Shown: positions 56,082 to 64,000 of the stretch, piece after piece
Numbering within the stretch: the stretch's first letter is position 1
How the letters are laid out: every line of letters begins with the position of its first letter
Source of the DNA: Geojedonia litorea
Lineage (GTDB): Bacteria > Bacteroidota > Bacteroidia > Flavobacteriales > Flavobacteriaceae
NCBI RefSeq assembly: GCF_042654525.1
Contig: NZ_JBHSGP010000014.1
Span: forward strand, 620,001 to 684,000
DNA length: 64,000 bases
Reading direction: 5' to 3'
Position numbers and translations under genes: made by a program
Notes under the pieces: model-generated
What the model was told of the DNA's origin: nothing
Seen by the model: the letters and a program-made list of their open reading frames with translations, nothing else
Databases searched by the model: none

Positions 56082-58277
56082 TTAATCTATTACTGTTATG
56101 GTTCCTTTACGCAACACATTATTGTCCTTTGTAATTTTATAAAAATAAATAGGCTTTTTACTAGAACTGGCTACAGGAATGTTGTTTTGAGGCCAATCAT
56201 TTTGATAATTATAAGTTTGAATTACACGCTCCCCAGTTAAGGTAAATATGGAAACCTCTACATTGCTGTTATTAGCATATGAATTAGGTAATATCCATTT
56301 ATCGTTGTAACCGTCTGCATTTGGTGTTATAACATTTGGAATTGCAAAGCTTTCCAAATATTCAACAGTAATGGTTTTTGTAATTTCACAACCATTTACG
56401 GAAGCCTTTAAAATATACTGACCTTCTTCTGAAATTGTTAAATAGGAATCATTTGAAATTAAATCTAATGTTTCTGCACGGTACCAAGCATAACTATCGG
56501 CACCTGTAGCATTAATCGTTCGGGAAATTCCTTCATTTATGGTTACGAAATCTCCTGAATCTACCTGAACAACATCAGTGTTTAAAGGGCTAATCGTTAA
56601 ATTCTCTGAAATTAGCGAGCATCCAAAACCGTTTACTTCTAGCTTGAAGGTACCACTTTCATTGGTCTCAACATAAGGGGAATTTTCTGAATCCATGACT
56701 TGCCCATCCTTATACCACTGATATGTAAAGTTAGGATCTGTAACATTGGCAGAAAGTTTTACACTTGTTGAACCATCACATGATAAGGACCCAACACTAG
56801 TTATGGTTAAATCGTTTGACAAACCTAATTTAATATCTTCTTCGTTTGACACAAGATTTAAATCGTTTAAGGCTGCTTTAATTTTATAAATTCCATTGTC
56901 TTCAGGACCATCTAACATCAAACTAGTTGTTGTTGCGTTAGCTAAAAGGACAGTATTTCTATACCATTGATAAGAAAATCGATTCACCAAACTATTATAA
57001 GCATCAATTTCACTACCATCGCTTAAAGTTGCTGTTATAGTGCTTAAACTAATTTCAGTTGATGCGCTTTCACAACTTAAATAATCAGACCTTTTTCCAA
57101 TTGAAACACTAATTGATGTAGGGATTTCTATGTTTATTCTAGCGGTTGCAATTTCTAAAATACAACCTGCTGATTCTTTTATTTTCGCAAAATAGCTACC
57201 TGGTTGCGATGTTGCGTAGGTTTTTTCAGTGGCATTAGAAATTAAAACGTCATTTCTATACCAACTATAACTAGGTTGAGTAGCATTAGTGCTAGCCTCT
57301 AGAGTAATTTCATCTCCAGGTAATAATAGAGTGCCAGATTGACTTTGTAGCGAAGCGTTAATACTTTTATATTGAACAGTTACATTTCCAGAACGCTCCA
57401 TACATCCACCGTTTCTTTGAATCTCTACGTGCCAAGTACCCTCTGCATTGTCTACTGTGTTTATATCAAATCGAGGGTGATATCCCGAAGTCGATACAGC
57501 TTGGTTATTTCTAAACCATTTATAGGATGTGTTGGTGTTATCTAAACTGGCGACTAAAAAATGAGATTGGCCTTCACACACTTCAATTGAATTTGATCCA
57601 TTAATACTAACTCCAGTTGATTGTCCGTTAACTAGCTCAACAGCATTAGAAAGTGTTGCGCTTGAACAATAAGTGCCATAATCTAATTCTACATAATAAA
57701 TACCTGCTTGTGACGTTGTAATTGAAGATTGATTTTGTGAAGAAAGGTAAGTGCCATTCCTGTACCATCTGTATGCCGGTTGATTAGGATAATTAGTTAC
57801 GTTTATAGTTACTGGAGACCCATCACATGAAGCAATTGTACCCACAAAATTATTTATGACCAAAGGTTGATTTACTGCAAGGTAGTAGGCAGGAAAAGCA
57901 TTGGATTCGGGACTGATTTTTTGTGGATTAGTACTTCTCACGCGAACTTTGTAGTTGGTACCACGTAAATCTGTTGGAAATGCGAAAACAAATTCAAACT
58001 TAAAGATTGTATTTTTATCACCATAAGCAACTAATTCTCTAGGATTAGCAAAACTTCCATCTTTGTCAGATAATTCTAATATAAATTTATTGTCAGAATA
58101 TACCATTGGTGGATCCCAAGCAAAGTTGACATGAAATTCATTAAATGATGCTGACACACAAGGTGCAGAAAATTGAAGTTCTGGTTGCTTAAGGGATTGA
58201 CCCAACATTGTGCTGCTTAACAATAGCAGGCCAATGCACATAGTCAATTGAACAGTATATGATACAATACTACCCAT
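56082..58277 (-). CDS. Ig-like repeat protein with T9SS type B C-terminal domain
   Basis: A 731-residue secreted protein. Signal peptide residues 1-27; an N-terminal fibronectin-like part to about 135 (FAWDPPMVYSDNKFILELSD); then about six Ig-like units with a recurring YxWYRNxxxL core and paired Cys (for example YRWYRNGTYLS, YKWFRNNQAV, YSWYRNDVLI, YQWYRNTVLL, YQWYKDGQVM, YAWYRAETLD); and a type B C-terminal domain (FAIPNVITPNADGYNDKWILP ... VEVSIFTLTGERVIQTYNYQ). It is the first gene of the four-gene operon, 3 bases before the PorP-SPOR fusion, and is divergent from glnS. It probably forms part of the same surface structure as the giant protein. Confidence 0.88.
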   Translation of the reverse strand: MGSIVSYTVQLTMCIGLLLLSSTMLGQSLKQPELQFSAPCVSASFNEFHVNFAWDPPMVYSDNKFILELSDKDGSFANPRELVAYGDKNTIFKFEFVFAFPTDLRGTNYKVRVRSTNPQKISPESNAFPAYYLAVNQPLVINNFVGTIASCDGSPVTINVTNYPNQPAYRWYRNGTYLSSQNQSSITTSQAGIYYVELDYGTYCSSATLSNAVELVNGQSTGVSINGSNSIEVCEGQSHFLVASLDNTNTSYKWFRNNQAVSTSGYHPRFDINTVDNAEGTWHVEIQRNGGCMERSGNVTVQYKSINASLQSQSGTLLLPGDEITLEASTNATQPSYSWYRNDVLISNATEKTYATSQPGSYFAKIKESAGCILEIATARINIEIPTSISVSIGKRSDYLSCESASTEISLSTITATLSDGSEIDAYNSLVNRFSYQWYRNTVLLANATTTSLMLDGPEDNGIYKIKAALNDLNLVSNEEDIKLGLSNDLTITSVGSLSCDGSTSVKLSANVTDPNFTYQWYKDGQVMDSENSPYVETNESGTFKLEVNGFGCSLISENLTISPLNTDVVQVDSGDFVTINEGISRTINATGADSYAWYRAETLDLISNDSYLTISEEGQYILKASVNGCEITKTITVEYLESFAIPNVITPNADGYNDKWILPNSYANNSNVEVSIFTLTGERVIQTYNYQNDWPQNNIPVASSSKKPIYFYKITKDNNVLRKGTITVID

Positions 58278-58304
58278 AACATTTGAGGTTAAGTTTTTAA
58301 TTTT

Positions 58305-58348
58305 TTGTTAATTATTAACAATCAAGATTTGGGGATCTCGATTGTTAA
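58305..58348. promoter_or_regulatory. Inverted repeats upstream of the SprB-like operon
   Basis: A perfect inverted repeat TTGTTAAT-T-ATTAACAA lies at 58305-58321. Overlapping it, TTAACAATC (58315-58323) pairs with GATTGTTAA (58340-58348). Both are in the 252-base gap between divergent genes, 28 bases before the operon's first ATG, so they may be operators or an RNA hairpin. Confidence 0.4.
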
Positions 58349-58421
58349 AAAGGCGCTTTATCGATAAAATCAACCGTTTAACGATGTAAAGTTAATTTTT
58401 TTTTTCAATTTTCCAAGCTTT

Positions 58422-58437
58422 TTGTTAGTTATTAACA
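58422..58437. promoter_or_regulatory. Second copy of the TTGTTAxTTATTAACA element
   Basis: This 16-base stretch differs at one position from 58305-58320, 117 bases away in the same gap. Two near-identical palindromic copies between divergent genes suggest a binding site for one regulator, though AT-rich chance is possible. Confidence 0.35.
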
Positions 58438-58506
58438 GAATAAAATTTAATCCATATCTGCATGGAAGTCAATTTTATATCTCCAATTTTGCGTAAGTTT
58501 GCTTTT

Positions 58507-58514
58507 TAATTTTG
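58507..58514 (+). promoter_or_regulatory. Predicted -7 promoter element for glnS
   Basis: TAATTTTG matches TAnnTTTG and overlaps the upstream TTG (58512-58514) that would otherwise be the first start codon of glnS. It lies 15 bases before the GTG at 58530, which is the better start. Confidence 0.5.
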
Positions 58515-58529
58515 ACAACATATAAAAGA

Positions 58530-60527
58530 GTGAGCAAACCGTTAAATTTTATTGAACATATAATTGAAGAGGATTTAGCTAATGGATTCTCTAGGAATAA
58601 TCTACGTTTTCGTTTTCCTCCGGAACCCAACGGATATCTTCATATAGGCCATACAAAAGCCATAGGGATTAGCTTTGGTTTAGGCGAAAAATATAACGCG
58701 CCTGTGAACCTACGGTTTGATGATACAAATCCCGCCAAAGAAGAACAAGAATACGTTGATGCTATTAAAAAGGATGTTTCATGGCTAGGCTACCAATGGG
58801 CCAATGAGTTGTATTCTTCAGACTATTTTCAACAACTTTATGATTGGGCAATTTTGCTTATCAAGGATGGTAAAGCTTATGTTGATTCACAATCTAGTGA
58901 GGCCATGGCCGAACAAAAAGGAACTCCAACAGAACCAGGAGTGGACGGACCATTTAGGAATAGAAGTATTGAAGAAAACCTAGATTTATTTGAGCGCATG
59001 AAGCTTGGAGAATTTGAGGAGGGTACACACATACTACGCGCAAAAATTGATATGCAACATCCCAATATGTTAATGCGGGACCCAATAATGTATCGAATTT
59101 TAAAAAAACACCATCACAGAACTGGCAATGATTGGTGTATTTATCCAATGTATGATTGGACTCACGGTGAAAGTGATTACATTGAACAAATATCGCATTC
59201 ATTATGTTCGTTAGAATTTAAGCCCCACAGAGAATTATACGACTGGTTTAAAGAGCAAGTATATTCTTACAGTAAAGATGATTACCCGCTTCTTCCAAAG
59301 CAACGGGAATTTGCCAGATTAAACTTAAGCTACACCATAATGAGCAAGCGAAAGCTTCTCACATTAGTTGAGGAGGGCATCGTAAAAGGATGGGATGATC
59401 CTAGAATGCCAACAATTTCGGGGTTGCGACGTCGAGGCTACACACCAATGGCAATCCGGCATTTTATTGAACGAGTAGGAGTAGCAAAACGCGATAATAT
59501 TATAGACGTGTCTCTTTTGGAGTTTTGTGTTCGAGAAGATTTGAACAAAACAGCTCCCAGAGTAATGGCGGTTTTAAATCCTTTAAAAGTTGTAATTACA
59601 AATTACCCCGATGGAAAAGAAGAGTGGTTAGAGGCTGAAAATAATCAAGAGGATGAAAACGCAGGATATAGAAAAGTTCCTTTTTCCAAAGAGATCTTTA
59701 TTGAAAAGGAAGACTTTAAAGAATCAGCAAGTAATAAATATTTCCGATTAACTTTAGGAAAAGAAGTCAGACTCAAAAATGCTTATATCATTAAAGGAGA
59801 AAAAGTTGTAAAAAATGCCAACGGTGATATTATTGAAATGCATTGTACATATTCAGAAGACACTTCAAAAAAGGTAAAAGGAACATTACATTGGGTTTCT
59901 ATAAAACATGCAATTGAAGCTGAAGTTAGAGAGTACGATCGCTTATTTATGGACGAAGCACCTGATAGTCATCCAGATAAAGATTTTATGGATTTTATAA
60001 ATCCTAATTCGTTGAAAATATTAAAAGCTTTTGTTGAACCAAGTTTACAAGACGCCAAGATAGGAGACCGTTATCAATTTCAGCGTATTGGATATTTTAA
60101 TGTTGATGACGATTCAAGTATTGAACATTTAGTTTTCAATAAAACGGTTGGTTTAAGAGACTCTTGGGAAAAACAAAAACCAGTTAACAAGAATCAAAAT
60201 AAACCGCAACAAAAACAAAATCAACCACAGCGAAAAGCTATTGATGTTATACAACAATTAGGTAAGAAATACACTAATCTGCCAGAAGCCAAACAGCTTA
60301 AGGTAAAAGCCGAAATTGCAGAGTTGGCTAAACAAGTGACTTATGATGAGTTAAGCCCGCTCTTTGGTACGGCAGTTAAAAAAACAGGCACTAGAATAGC
60401 CACGGTTATTGCATTAAAAGTGCTTTTAAACAATGGGCTACAGCACAATGAAGCGATTAAAGATTTTATTGAAAAAGCCATTGAAGATGATAATGCTGTA
60501 TTAAGAAATGAGGCTTCAGAAATTTAG
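58530..60527 (+). CDS. glnS: Glutaminyl-tRNA synthetase with C-terminal extension
   Basis: A 665-residue class I synthetase that charges tRNA-Gln. RFPPEPNGYLHIGHTKAIG near residue 29 holds the HIGH motif, and TIMSKRKLLTLV near 270 the KMSKS equivalent; the two-part anticodon-binding domain ends near 545. A Gln/Lys/Pro-rich linker (KPVNKNQNKPQQKQNQPQRK) leads into about 97 further residues, mostly helical, of no family I recognise. The start is the GTG at 58530 (MSKPLNFIEHIIEEDLANG); an upstream TTG lies inside the promoter motif. Divergent from the T9SS operon. Confidence 0.93.
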   Translation: MSKPLNFIEHIIEEDLANGFSRNNLRFRFPPEPNGYLHIGHTKAIGISFGLGEKYNAPVNLRFDDTNPAKEEQEYVDAIKKDVSWLGYQWANELYSSDYFQQLYDWAILLIKDGKAYVDSQSSEAMAEQKGTPTEPGVDGPFRNRSIEENLDLFERMKLGEFEEGTHILRAKIDMQHPNMLMRDPIMYRILKKHHHRTGNDWCIYPMYDWTHGESDYIEQISHSLCSLEFKPHRELYDWFKEQVYSYSKDDYPLLPKQREFARLNLSYTIMSKRKLLTLVEEGIVKGWDDPRMPTISGLRRRGYTPMAIRHFIERVGVAKRDNIIDVSLLEFCVREDLNKTAPRVMAVLNPLKVVITNYPDGKEEWLEAENNQEDENAGYRKVPFSKEIFIEKEDFKESASNKYFRLTLGKEVRLKNAYIIKGEKVVKNANGDIIEMHCTYSEDTSKKVKGTLHWVSIKHAIEAEVREYDRLFMDEAPDSHPDKDFMDFINPNSLKILKAFVEPSLQDAKIGDRYQFQRIGYFNVDDDSSIEHLVFNKTVGLRDSWEKQKPVNKNQNKPQQKQNQPQRKAIDVIQQLGKKYTNLPEAKQLKVKAEIAELAKQVTYDELSPLFGTAVKKTGTRIATVIALKVLLNNGLQHNEAIKDFIEKAIEDDNAVLRNEASEI

Positions 60528-60611
60528 TTTAGGGCTCTAAAAAACGTTAAAATAATTAATAGAATAAATATTTTCAACTATATTTAGATCACTAACTAAT
60601 ACTTTAAACAT

Positions 60612-61094
60612 ATGGAATTTAATTTTTTAGCGCTTATTGCCGCCGCGGTTTCAGCACTTGTGGTAGGTTTTTTTTGGTATAACCCAAAAGTTTTTGGCAA
60701 TGCTTGGATGAAAGCTGCTGAAATGACTGAAGAAAAGGTTAAAGGTGGAAACATGGGTAAAATATTTGCTCTAGCCTTGTTTTTTGCTTTTTTATTGGCC
60801 TTTCAATTGCAATTCTTAACAAATCATCAAACAGGCGCTTTTAGTCTAATTGGTGGCGATCCTAGCACAGCCTTGCCATCTTATCAAGCATTTATGGACG
60901 ATTATGGAAATGCATTTAGAACTTTTAAACATGGCGCCTTGCACGGGGTTCTTGCGGGAATTTTTATTGCGCTACCAATAATAGGCACTAATGCGCTTTT
61001 TGAGCGCAAGAGCGCCAAATACATTTTTATTAATAGTGGCTATTGGATAGTGACTTTAGGAATAATGGGCGCTATTATTTGTGGCTGGAGATAA
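60612..61094 (+). CDS. DUF1761 family membrane protein
   Basis: A 160-residue inner-membrane protein with four predicted helices. The start FNFLALIAAAVSALVVGFFWYNPKVFG and AWMKAAEMTEEKVKGGNM are the conserved DUF1761 pattern, and LGIMGAIICGWR closes the family. The function is unknown. It is 84 bases after glnS and ends just before a terminator. Confidence 0.9.
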   Translation: MEFNFLALIAAAVSALVVGFFWYNPKVFGNAWMKAAEMTEEKVKGGNMGKIFALALFFAFLLAFQLQFLTNHQTGAFSLIGGDPSTALPSYQAFMDDYGNAFRTFKHGALHGVLAGIFIALPIIGTNALFERKSAKYIFINSGYWIVTLGIMGAIICGWR

Positions 61095-61118
61095 AAACCT
61101 TTAGTTTTAAAATTTAAT

Positions 61119-61157
61119 AAAGACTGTCAATTTAATTGTACAGTCTTTTCTTTTTAA
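61119..61157 (+). terminator. Rho-independent terminator after the DUF1761 gene
   Basis: AAAGACTGT (61119-61127) pairs with ACAGTCTTT (61140-61148) around a 12-base loop, followed by a T-rich stretch. Confidence 0.8.
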
Positions 61158-61158
61158 T

Positions 61159-62313
61159 TTGATACAATACAAACTATATAATTCGTATAAGGAACTTCCA
61201 AGAAGTTGGGACGAAATTGAAAGCAAGGATATAATGCTTTCAAGAAGCTATTTTAAGGCTTTAGAAAATGCAACTCCCAACAACATTAAATTATATTATG
61301 TTGCTGTTTTCAAAAAAGACTCCTTGGTTGCTATGGTCCTTGTTCAGCATGTGCGTTTGTACCTAAAGGATATGTTTAGGAATTCGTCTACTTCTAGGCT
61401 AAAAACGCTTTTAAGGGACTTACTATCTATTTTTTTAAAAGGGAATATACTGGTGGTTGGTAATTTAACTCATACTGGCCAACATGGGATGTATTATATT
61501 TCTTCAACTGTAAAAATTAATGAAGTTTTGAATGGAATTTTTGATGCTATTGATACCCTTAAAAAACAAATCAAGGTTGAAAAGAAAAAGAAAATTCGGT
61601 TAATAATGTTTAAAGACTATTTTTTGAACGATCCAATTCACAAGGCTGCACATCTTTTTGACCACAATGGCTATTATAAAGTCACAGTTCAACCCAATAT
61701 GATTTTAGAAATTAGACCAAATTGGTTGAAAATGGAGGATTATATTGCCAATTTAAACAAGAAGTATAGAACACGATACAAACGTGCTAGAAAAAAATTT
61801 AACGGGATAGAACGCAAAGAATTAACACTTGATGATGTACAGAACAACTCAAAACAACTACACTCACTCTACAGCAATGTGTCTAACAATGCCAAATTCA
61901 ATACGTTTTATCTACCCCAACAACACTTTTACCAATATAAGCAAGAGCTTCAAGATAATTTCAAGATATATGGCTATTATTTAGAAGGCCAATTAATAGG
62001 GTTTTACTCACTTATTTTAAATCACAATACGCTTGAAACTTATTTTTTAGGTTATGATTCTGAACATCAATATAGTAATCAATTGTATTTAAATATGCTC
62101 TACGATATGCTTGATTTCGGAATAATACATAAGTTTAAATTAATAGTATATGCGCGCACAGCAATGGAAATTAAGAGTTCCGTCGGTGCAAAAGCTCTGC
62201 CGATGGTAATGTTTGTAAAGCACACTAACACACTAGCAAATAAATTGTTGAGAACAATATTTAATTTTATGAAACCAAATAATGATTGGGAAGAACGACA
62301 CCCGTTTTCATAA
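61159..62313 (+). CDS. GNAT-fold protein, FemAB/BioF2-like
   Basis: A 384-residue protein resembling the GNAT-like or FemAB-like acyltransferases of Bacteroidota. The N-terminal part (SWDEIESKDIMLSRSYFKALENA) and VQPNMILEIRPNWLKMEDYI near 175, then LNKKYRTRYKRARKKF and GFYSLILNHNTLETYFLGYD near 280 match that fold. Substrate and reaction are unknown; it might transfer an acyl or aminoacyl group to a cell-envelope molecule. No in-frame ATG lies upstream; the first candidate is the TTG at 61159, and the first ATG is at 61234. I keep the TTG because the N-terminal 25 residues look conserved, but the start is uncertain. Confidence 0.72.
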   Translation: MIQYKLYNSYKELPRSWDEIESKDIMLSRSYFKALENATPNNIKLYYVAVFKKDSLVAMVLVQHVRLYLKDMFRNSSTSRLKTLLRDLLSIFLKGNILVVGNLTHTGQHGMYYISSTVKINEVLNGIFDAIDTLKKQIKVEKKKKIRLIMFKDYFLNDPIHKAAHLFDHNGYYKVTVQPNMILEIRPNWLKMEDYIANLNKKYRTRYKRARKKFNGIERKELTLDDVQNNSKQLHSLYSNVSNNAKFNTFYLPQQHFYQYKQELQDNFKIYGYYLEGQLIGFYSLILNHNTLETYFLGYDSEHQYSNQLYLNMLYDMLDFGIIHKFKLIVYARTAMEIKSSVGAKALPMVMFVKHTNTLANKLLRTIFNFMKPNNDWEERHPFS

Positions 62314-62381
62314 AACAAATGATTAGTCTTTAATAGTTTGATTTTGAAAAAACCTGCTATTTTCGTATTTTAAGGCGTGAT

Positions 62382-62591
62382 ATGGAAGCATCAAACAACA
62401 TATTAGCCGAAATTTCCAGATTAACGATTTACATTGAGGAAAACTACCCCGAACTGACAAAATATTTAGAGGAAAACCCGTTAACCATTTCGGGAAACTC
62501 AAGTAGCCAAGGCAATTTGGATGACAAAGCCTTAAGCGATTATTTGAATAGTTTAAAGTCGCTTGTAGAAACTTATAAAAAACAACATTAA
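62382..62591 (+). CDS. Small hypothetical protein (69 residues)
   Basis: A compact acidic protein, mostly helical, with no signal or membrane segment: SNNILAEISRLTIYIEENYP, a short loop with GNSSSQGNLDD, then a C-terminal helix (LSDYLNSLKSLVETYKKQ). The gene sits 68 bases after the GNAT-like gene and ends in a strong terminator, which supports a real small gene. I recognise no family and no function. Confidence 0.7.
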   Translation: MEASNNILAEISRLTIYIEENYPELTKYLEENPLTISGNSSSQGNLDDKALSDYLNSLKSLVETYKKQH

Positions 62592-62625
62592 AAAGCCTTA
62601 GCATTTATACTAAGGCTTTTTTGTT
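62591..62625. terminator. Bidirectional Rho-independent terminator
   Basis: AAAAGCCTTAG (62591-62601) pairs with CTAAGGCTTTT (62610-62620), flanked by an A run and a T run, so it can serve both the 69-residue gene (plus) and the SPFH gene (minus). Confidence 0.9.
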
Positions 62626-62634
62626 TTGAAATTT

Positions 62635-63561
62635 TTATTCTTTCTTCTTGTTTTTGGCCTGTTTCATTGCTTCTCCAATTTGATTGCTGGCCGTAAAACT
62701 TGCAACCATATTGTTGAGCATATCACTTCCAGCTTGAGGAGAATTAGGTAATAAGATGAGATTACTATTTACATGTTCGCCGATAGATTGAAGCGTATCA
62801 TAATGTTGCGTCACTACAATTAATGCCGAAGCCTCTTGTGAATTGATTCCAACTTTATTCAATACTTCAACCGATTCTTCCAATCCTCTTGCAATCTCAC
62901 GCCTTTGATCTGCAATTCCCTGGCCTTGTAGACGCTTGCTCTCAGCTTCTGCTTTTGCCTTTTCTACAATAAGTATACGAGCTGCATCACCTTCGTATTG
63001 TGCAGCAATTTTTTCACGTTCAGAAGCGTTAATTCTGTTCATAGCCGCTTTAACTTGTGAGTCAGGGTCGATATCTGTAACTAAAGTTTTAATTATATCA
63101 AATCCATAATCTAACATAGCGTCATTCAGCTCGGCCTTTACTGCAATGGCTATGTCATCTTTCTTTACAAAAACATCGTCTAATTTCATCTTTGGAACTT
63201 CAGCACGAACCACATCAAACACGTAAGATGTAATCTGATCATGCGGATAATCTAACTTATAAAATGCATCATATACTTTCTCTCTAATTACTTTGTATTG
63301 AACAGAAACTTTAAGACGAACAAACACATCATCCAACGTTTTTGTTTCAATAATTACATCCAATTGTTGAATTTTAAGGCTTAAGCGACCCGCAACTCGG
63401 TCTACTAAAGGTATTTTCATCTGAAGACCAGAATGACGTATACTGTTAAAGCGCCCAAAACGCTCGATAATTACGGCTGTTTGTTGTTTTACAATGAAAA
63501 ACGCAGAGATTAGAATAATTATTCCGAAGAAAATAACAGGTAATAAAATAAATTGACCCAT
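62635..63561 (-). CDS. SPFH/stomatin-like membrane protein
   Basis: A 308-residue protein of the band-7/stomatin family, close to QmcA or paraslipin. One N-terminal membrane helix (GQFILLPVIFFGIIILISAFF), an SPFH domain (VKQQTAVIIERFGRFNSIRH, LKIQQLDVIIETKTLDDVF) to about 185, then a long coiled-coil helix rich in Lys, Glu and Ala (AAQYEGDAARILIVEKAKAE). Such proteins form membrane-associated rings or rafts and often control membrane proteases. The start is the ATG at 63561; a TTG eleven codons upstream gives no better signal. No NfeD-like gene is next to it. Confidence 0.9.
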   Translation of the reverse strand: MGQFILLPVIFFGIIILISAFFIVKQQTAVIIERFGRFNSIRHSGLQMKIPLVDRVAGRLSLKIQQLDVIIETKTLDDVFVRLKVSVQYKVIREKVYDAFYKLDYPHDQITSYVFDVVRAEVPKMKLDDVFVKKDDIAIAVKAELNDAMLDYGFDIIKTLVTDIDPDSQVKAAMNRINASEREKIAAQYEGDAARILIVEKAKAEAESKRLQGQGIADQRREIARGLEESVEVLNKVGINSQEASALIVVTQHYDTLQSIGEHVNSNLILLPNSPQAGSDMLNNMVASFTASNQIGEAMKQAKNKKKE

Positions 63562-63691
63562 AACAAGTGTTTTAATGGTTAAAAATAGTGACAACTAATT
63601 TAAGCTATATTTTCTCCATTGTAATAACCTTGAAGAAGAAAATCTGTAGGCAAAATTTTAAGTAAGCAATCGGTTTTTGTAAAAATTTGCC

Positions 63692-63699
63692 TAGGTTTG
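63692..63699 (+). promoter_or_regulatory. Predicted -7 promoter element
   Basis: TAGGTTTG matches TAnnTTTG and lies 23 bases before the ATG of the last gene. A TTTTTG upstream at 63674-63679 could be the -33 part, though the spacing is short. Confidence 0.4.
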
Positions 63700-63722
63700 T
63701 TTTAAATCACGCAAAAAATCTC

Positions 63723-64000
63723 ATGAATAACAAACAGCTTATAGTATTAGTAGCCCTTTGTATGGGTTTTGTTACAACGCATTATGCGCAACATAAAACC
63801 TTTGATATTGTCAATGGGTTTGGAGTTTATGGCGGTATCACAAAATACGATATCATAACCGACAATTTTGAAACACAAAGAAGTGATGGCTGGATGGGAG
63901 GTATGTCGGCTACTGTAGATATACCACATCGGTGGTATAATGTGAGTTATAGCATTCAACTATCAGAAAACAATGTAGATATTTTTGGTCGACCTGAAGG
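63723..64000 (+). CDS. Exported, probably outer-membrane beta-barrel protein (right end cut off)
   Basis: The ATG at 63723 begins a signal peptide (MNNKQLIVLVALCMGFVTTH followed by YAQ), then alternating hydrophobic and polar stretches: FDIVNGFGVYGGITKYDIIT, GGMSATVDIPHRWYNVSYSI, typical of small outer-membrane beta-barrel proteins such as PorT-like or Omp25-like proteins. Only 92 residues are inside the window, so family and length cannot be fixed. It is divergent from the SPFH gene. Confidence 0.65.
   Translation, partial: MNNKQLIVLVALCMGFVTTHYAQHKTFDIVNGFGVYGGITKYDIITDNFETQRSDGWMGGMSATVDIPHRWYNVSYSIQLSENNVDIFGRPE

Noticed and set aside
58512..58529. TTG as start of glnS
   Set aside because: It lies inside an exact TAnnTTTG promoter element; the GTG at 58530 gives the usual N-terminus.

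Overview
The window looks like a chromosomal segment of a low-GC, AT-rich member of the Bacteroidota, most likely a marine Flavobacteriaceae. The evidence is internal: cargo with type IX secretion (T9SS) sorting domains of type A and type B, several PorP/SprF-type outer-membrane proteins, SprB-like repeats, many lipoproteins, a TonB-dependent receptor with a carboxypeptidase-regulatory-like N-terminal domain, and promoters matching the Bacteroidota -7 consensus TAnnTTTG. No rRNA, CRISPR array, phage or insertion sequence was seen. Two tRNA genes are present. The species cannot be fixed from sequence alone.

Layout. 1-4882: a planctomycete-type cytochrome / DUF1553 / DUF1501 operon, cut by the left edge, facing a VCBS/FG-GAP lipoprotein. 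4883-5502: about 620 bases without an intact gene that hold a likely decayed coding remnant. 5503-11058: an AT-rich surface-glycan cluster (GT9 heptosyltransferase-like, GT4, MsbA-like ABC exporter, a second GT4-like enzyme). 11329-21631: mostly housekeeping genes (tRNA-CAU, methylmalonyl-CoA epimerase, rbfA, a LolC/E-type permease, a Dus tRNA-dihydrouridine synthase, an M28 peptidase, a TolB-like lipoprotein, a TonB-dependent receptor, lepA). 21628-25931: a small membrane protein, a CPA1 antiporter, an SLC13-type permease and a DUF202 protein, all on the minus strand. 26099-34364: a plus-strand series of MBL hydrolase, S8 and M1 peptidases, rnpA, DUF4349 protein, S41 peptidase and a double OmpA-domain protein. 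34365-36154: a minus-strand GNAT / CDF exporter / rpiB operon. 36748-38214: a seven-repeat T9SS type A cargo protein that lies between rpiB and rnr. 38441-42051: rnr, a DUF2807 protein and a LysE exporter. 42114-42604: tRNA-Cys and folB.

The most distinctive region is 42640-58277, four tightly packed minus-strand genes between folB and glnS. In transcription order they are a 731-residue Ig-like protein with a T9SS type B C-terminal domain, a PorP/SprF protein fused to three SPOR-like domains, a 3253-residue SprB-like protein with about 29 tandem repeats and a type B C-terminal domain, and a plain PorP/SprF protein. This alternation of cargo and PorP partner suggests one co-expressed surface-adhesion or gliding system. 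The PorP-SPOR fusion is the strongest candidate for something little described.

The right end holds glnS, a DUF1761 membrane protein, a GNAT/FemAB-like protein, a 69-residue protein, a stomatin-like SPFH protein and the start of a secreted, probably outer-membrane protein cut by the window edge. Several longest reading frames begin at TTG or GTG inside a promoter motif or upstream of a clear signal peptide. In those cases I moved the start to the better-supported codon and say so in the entry.
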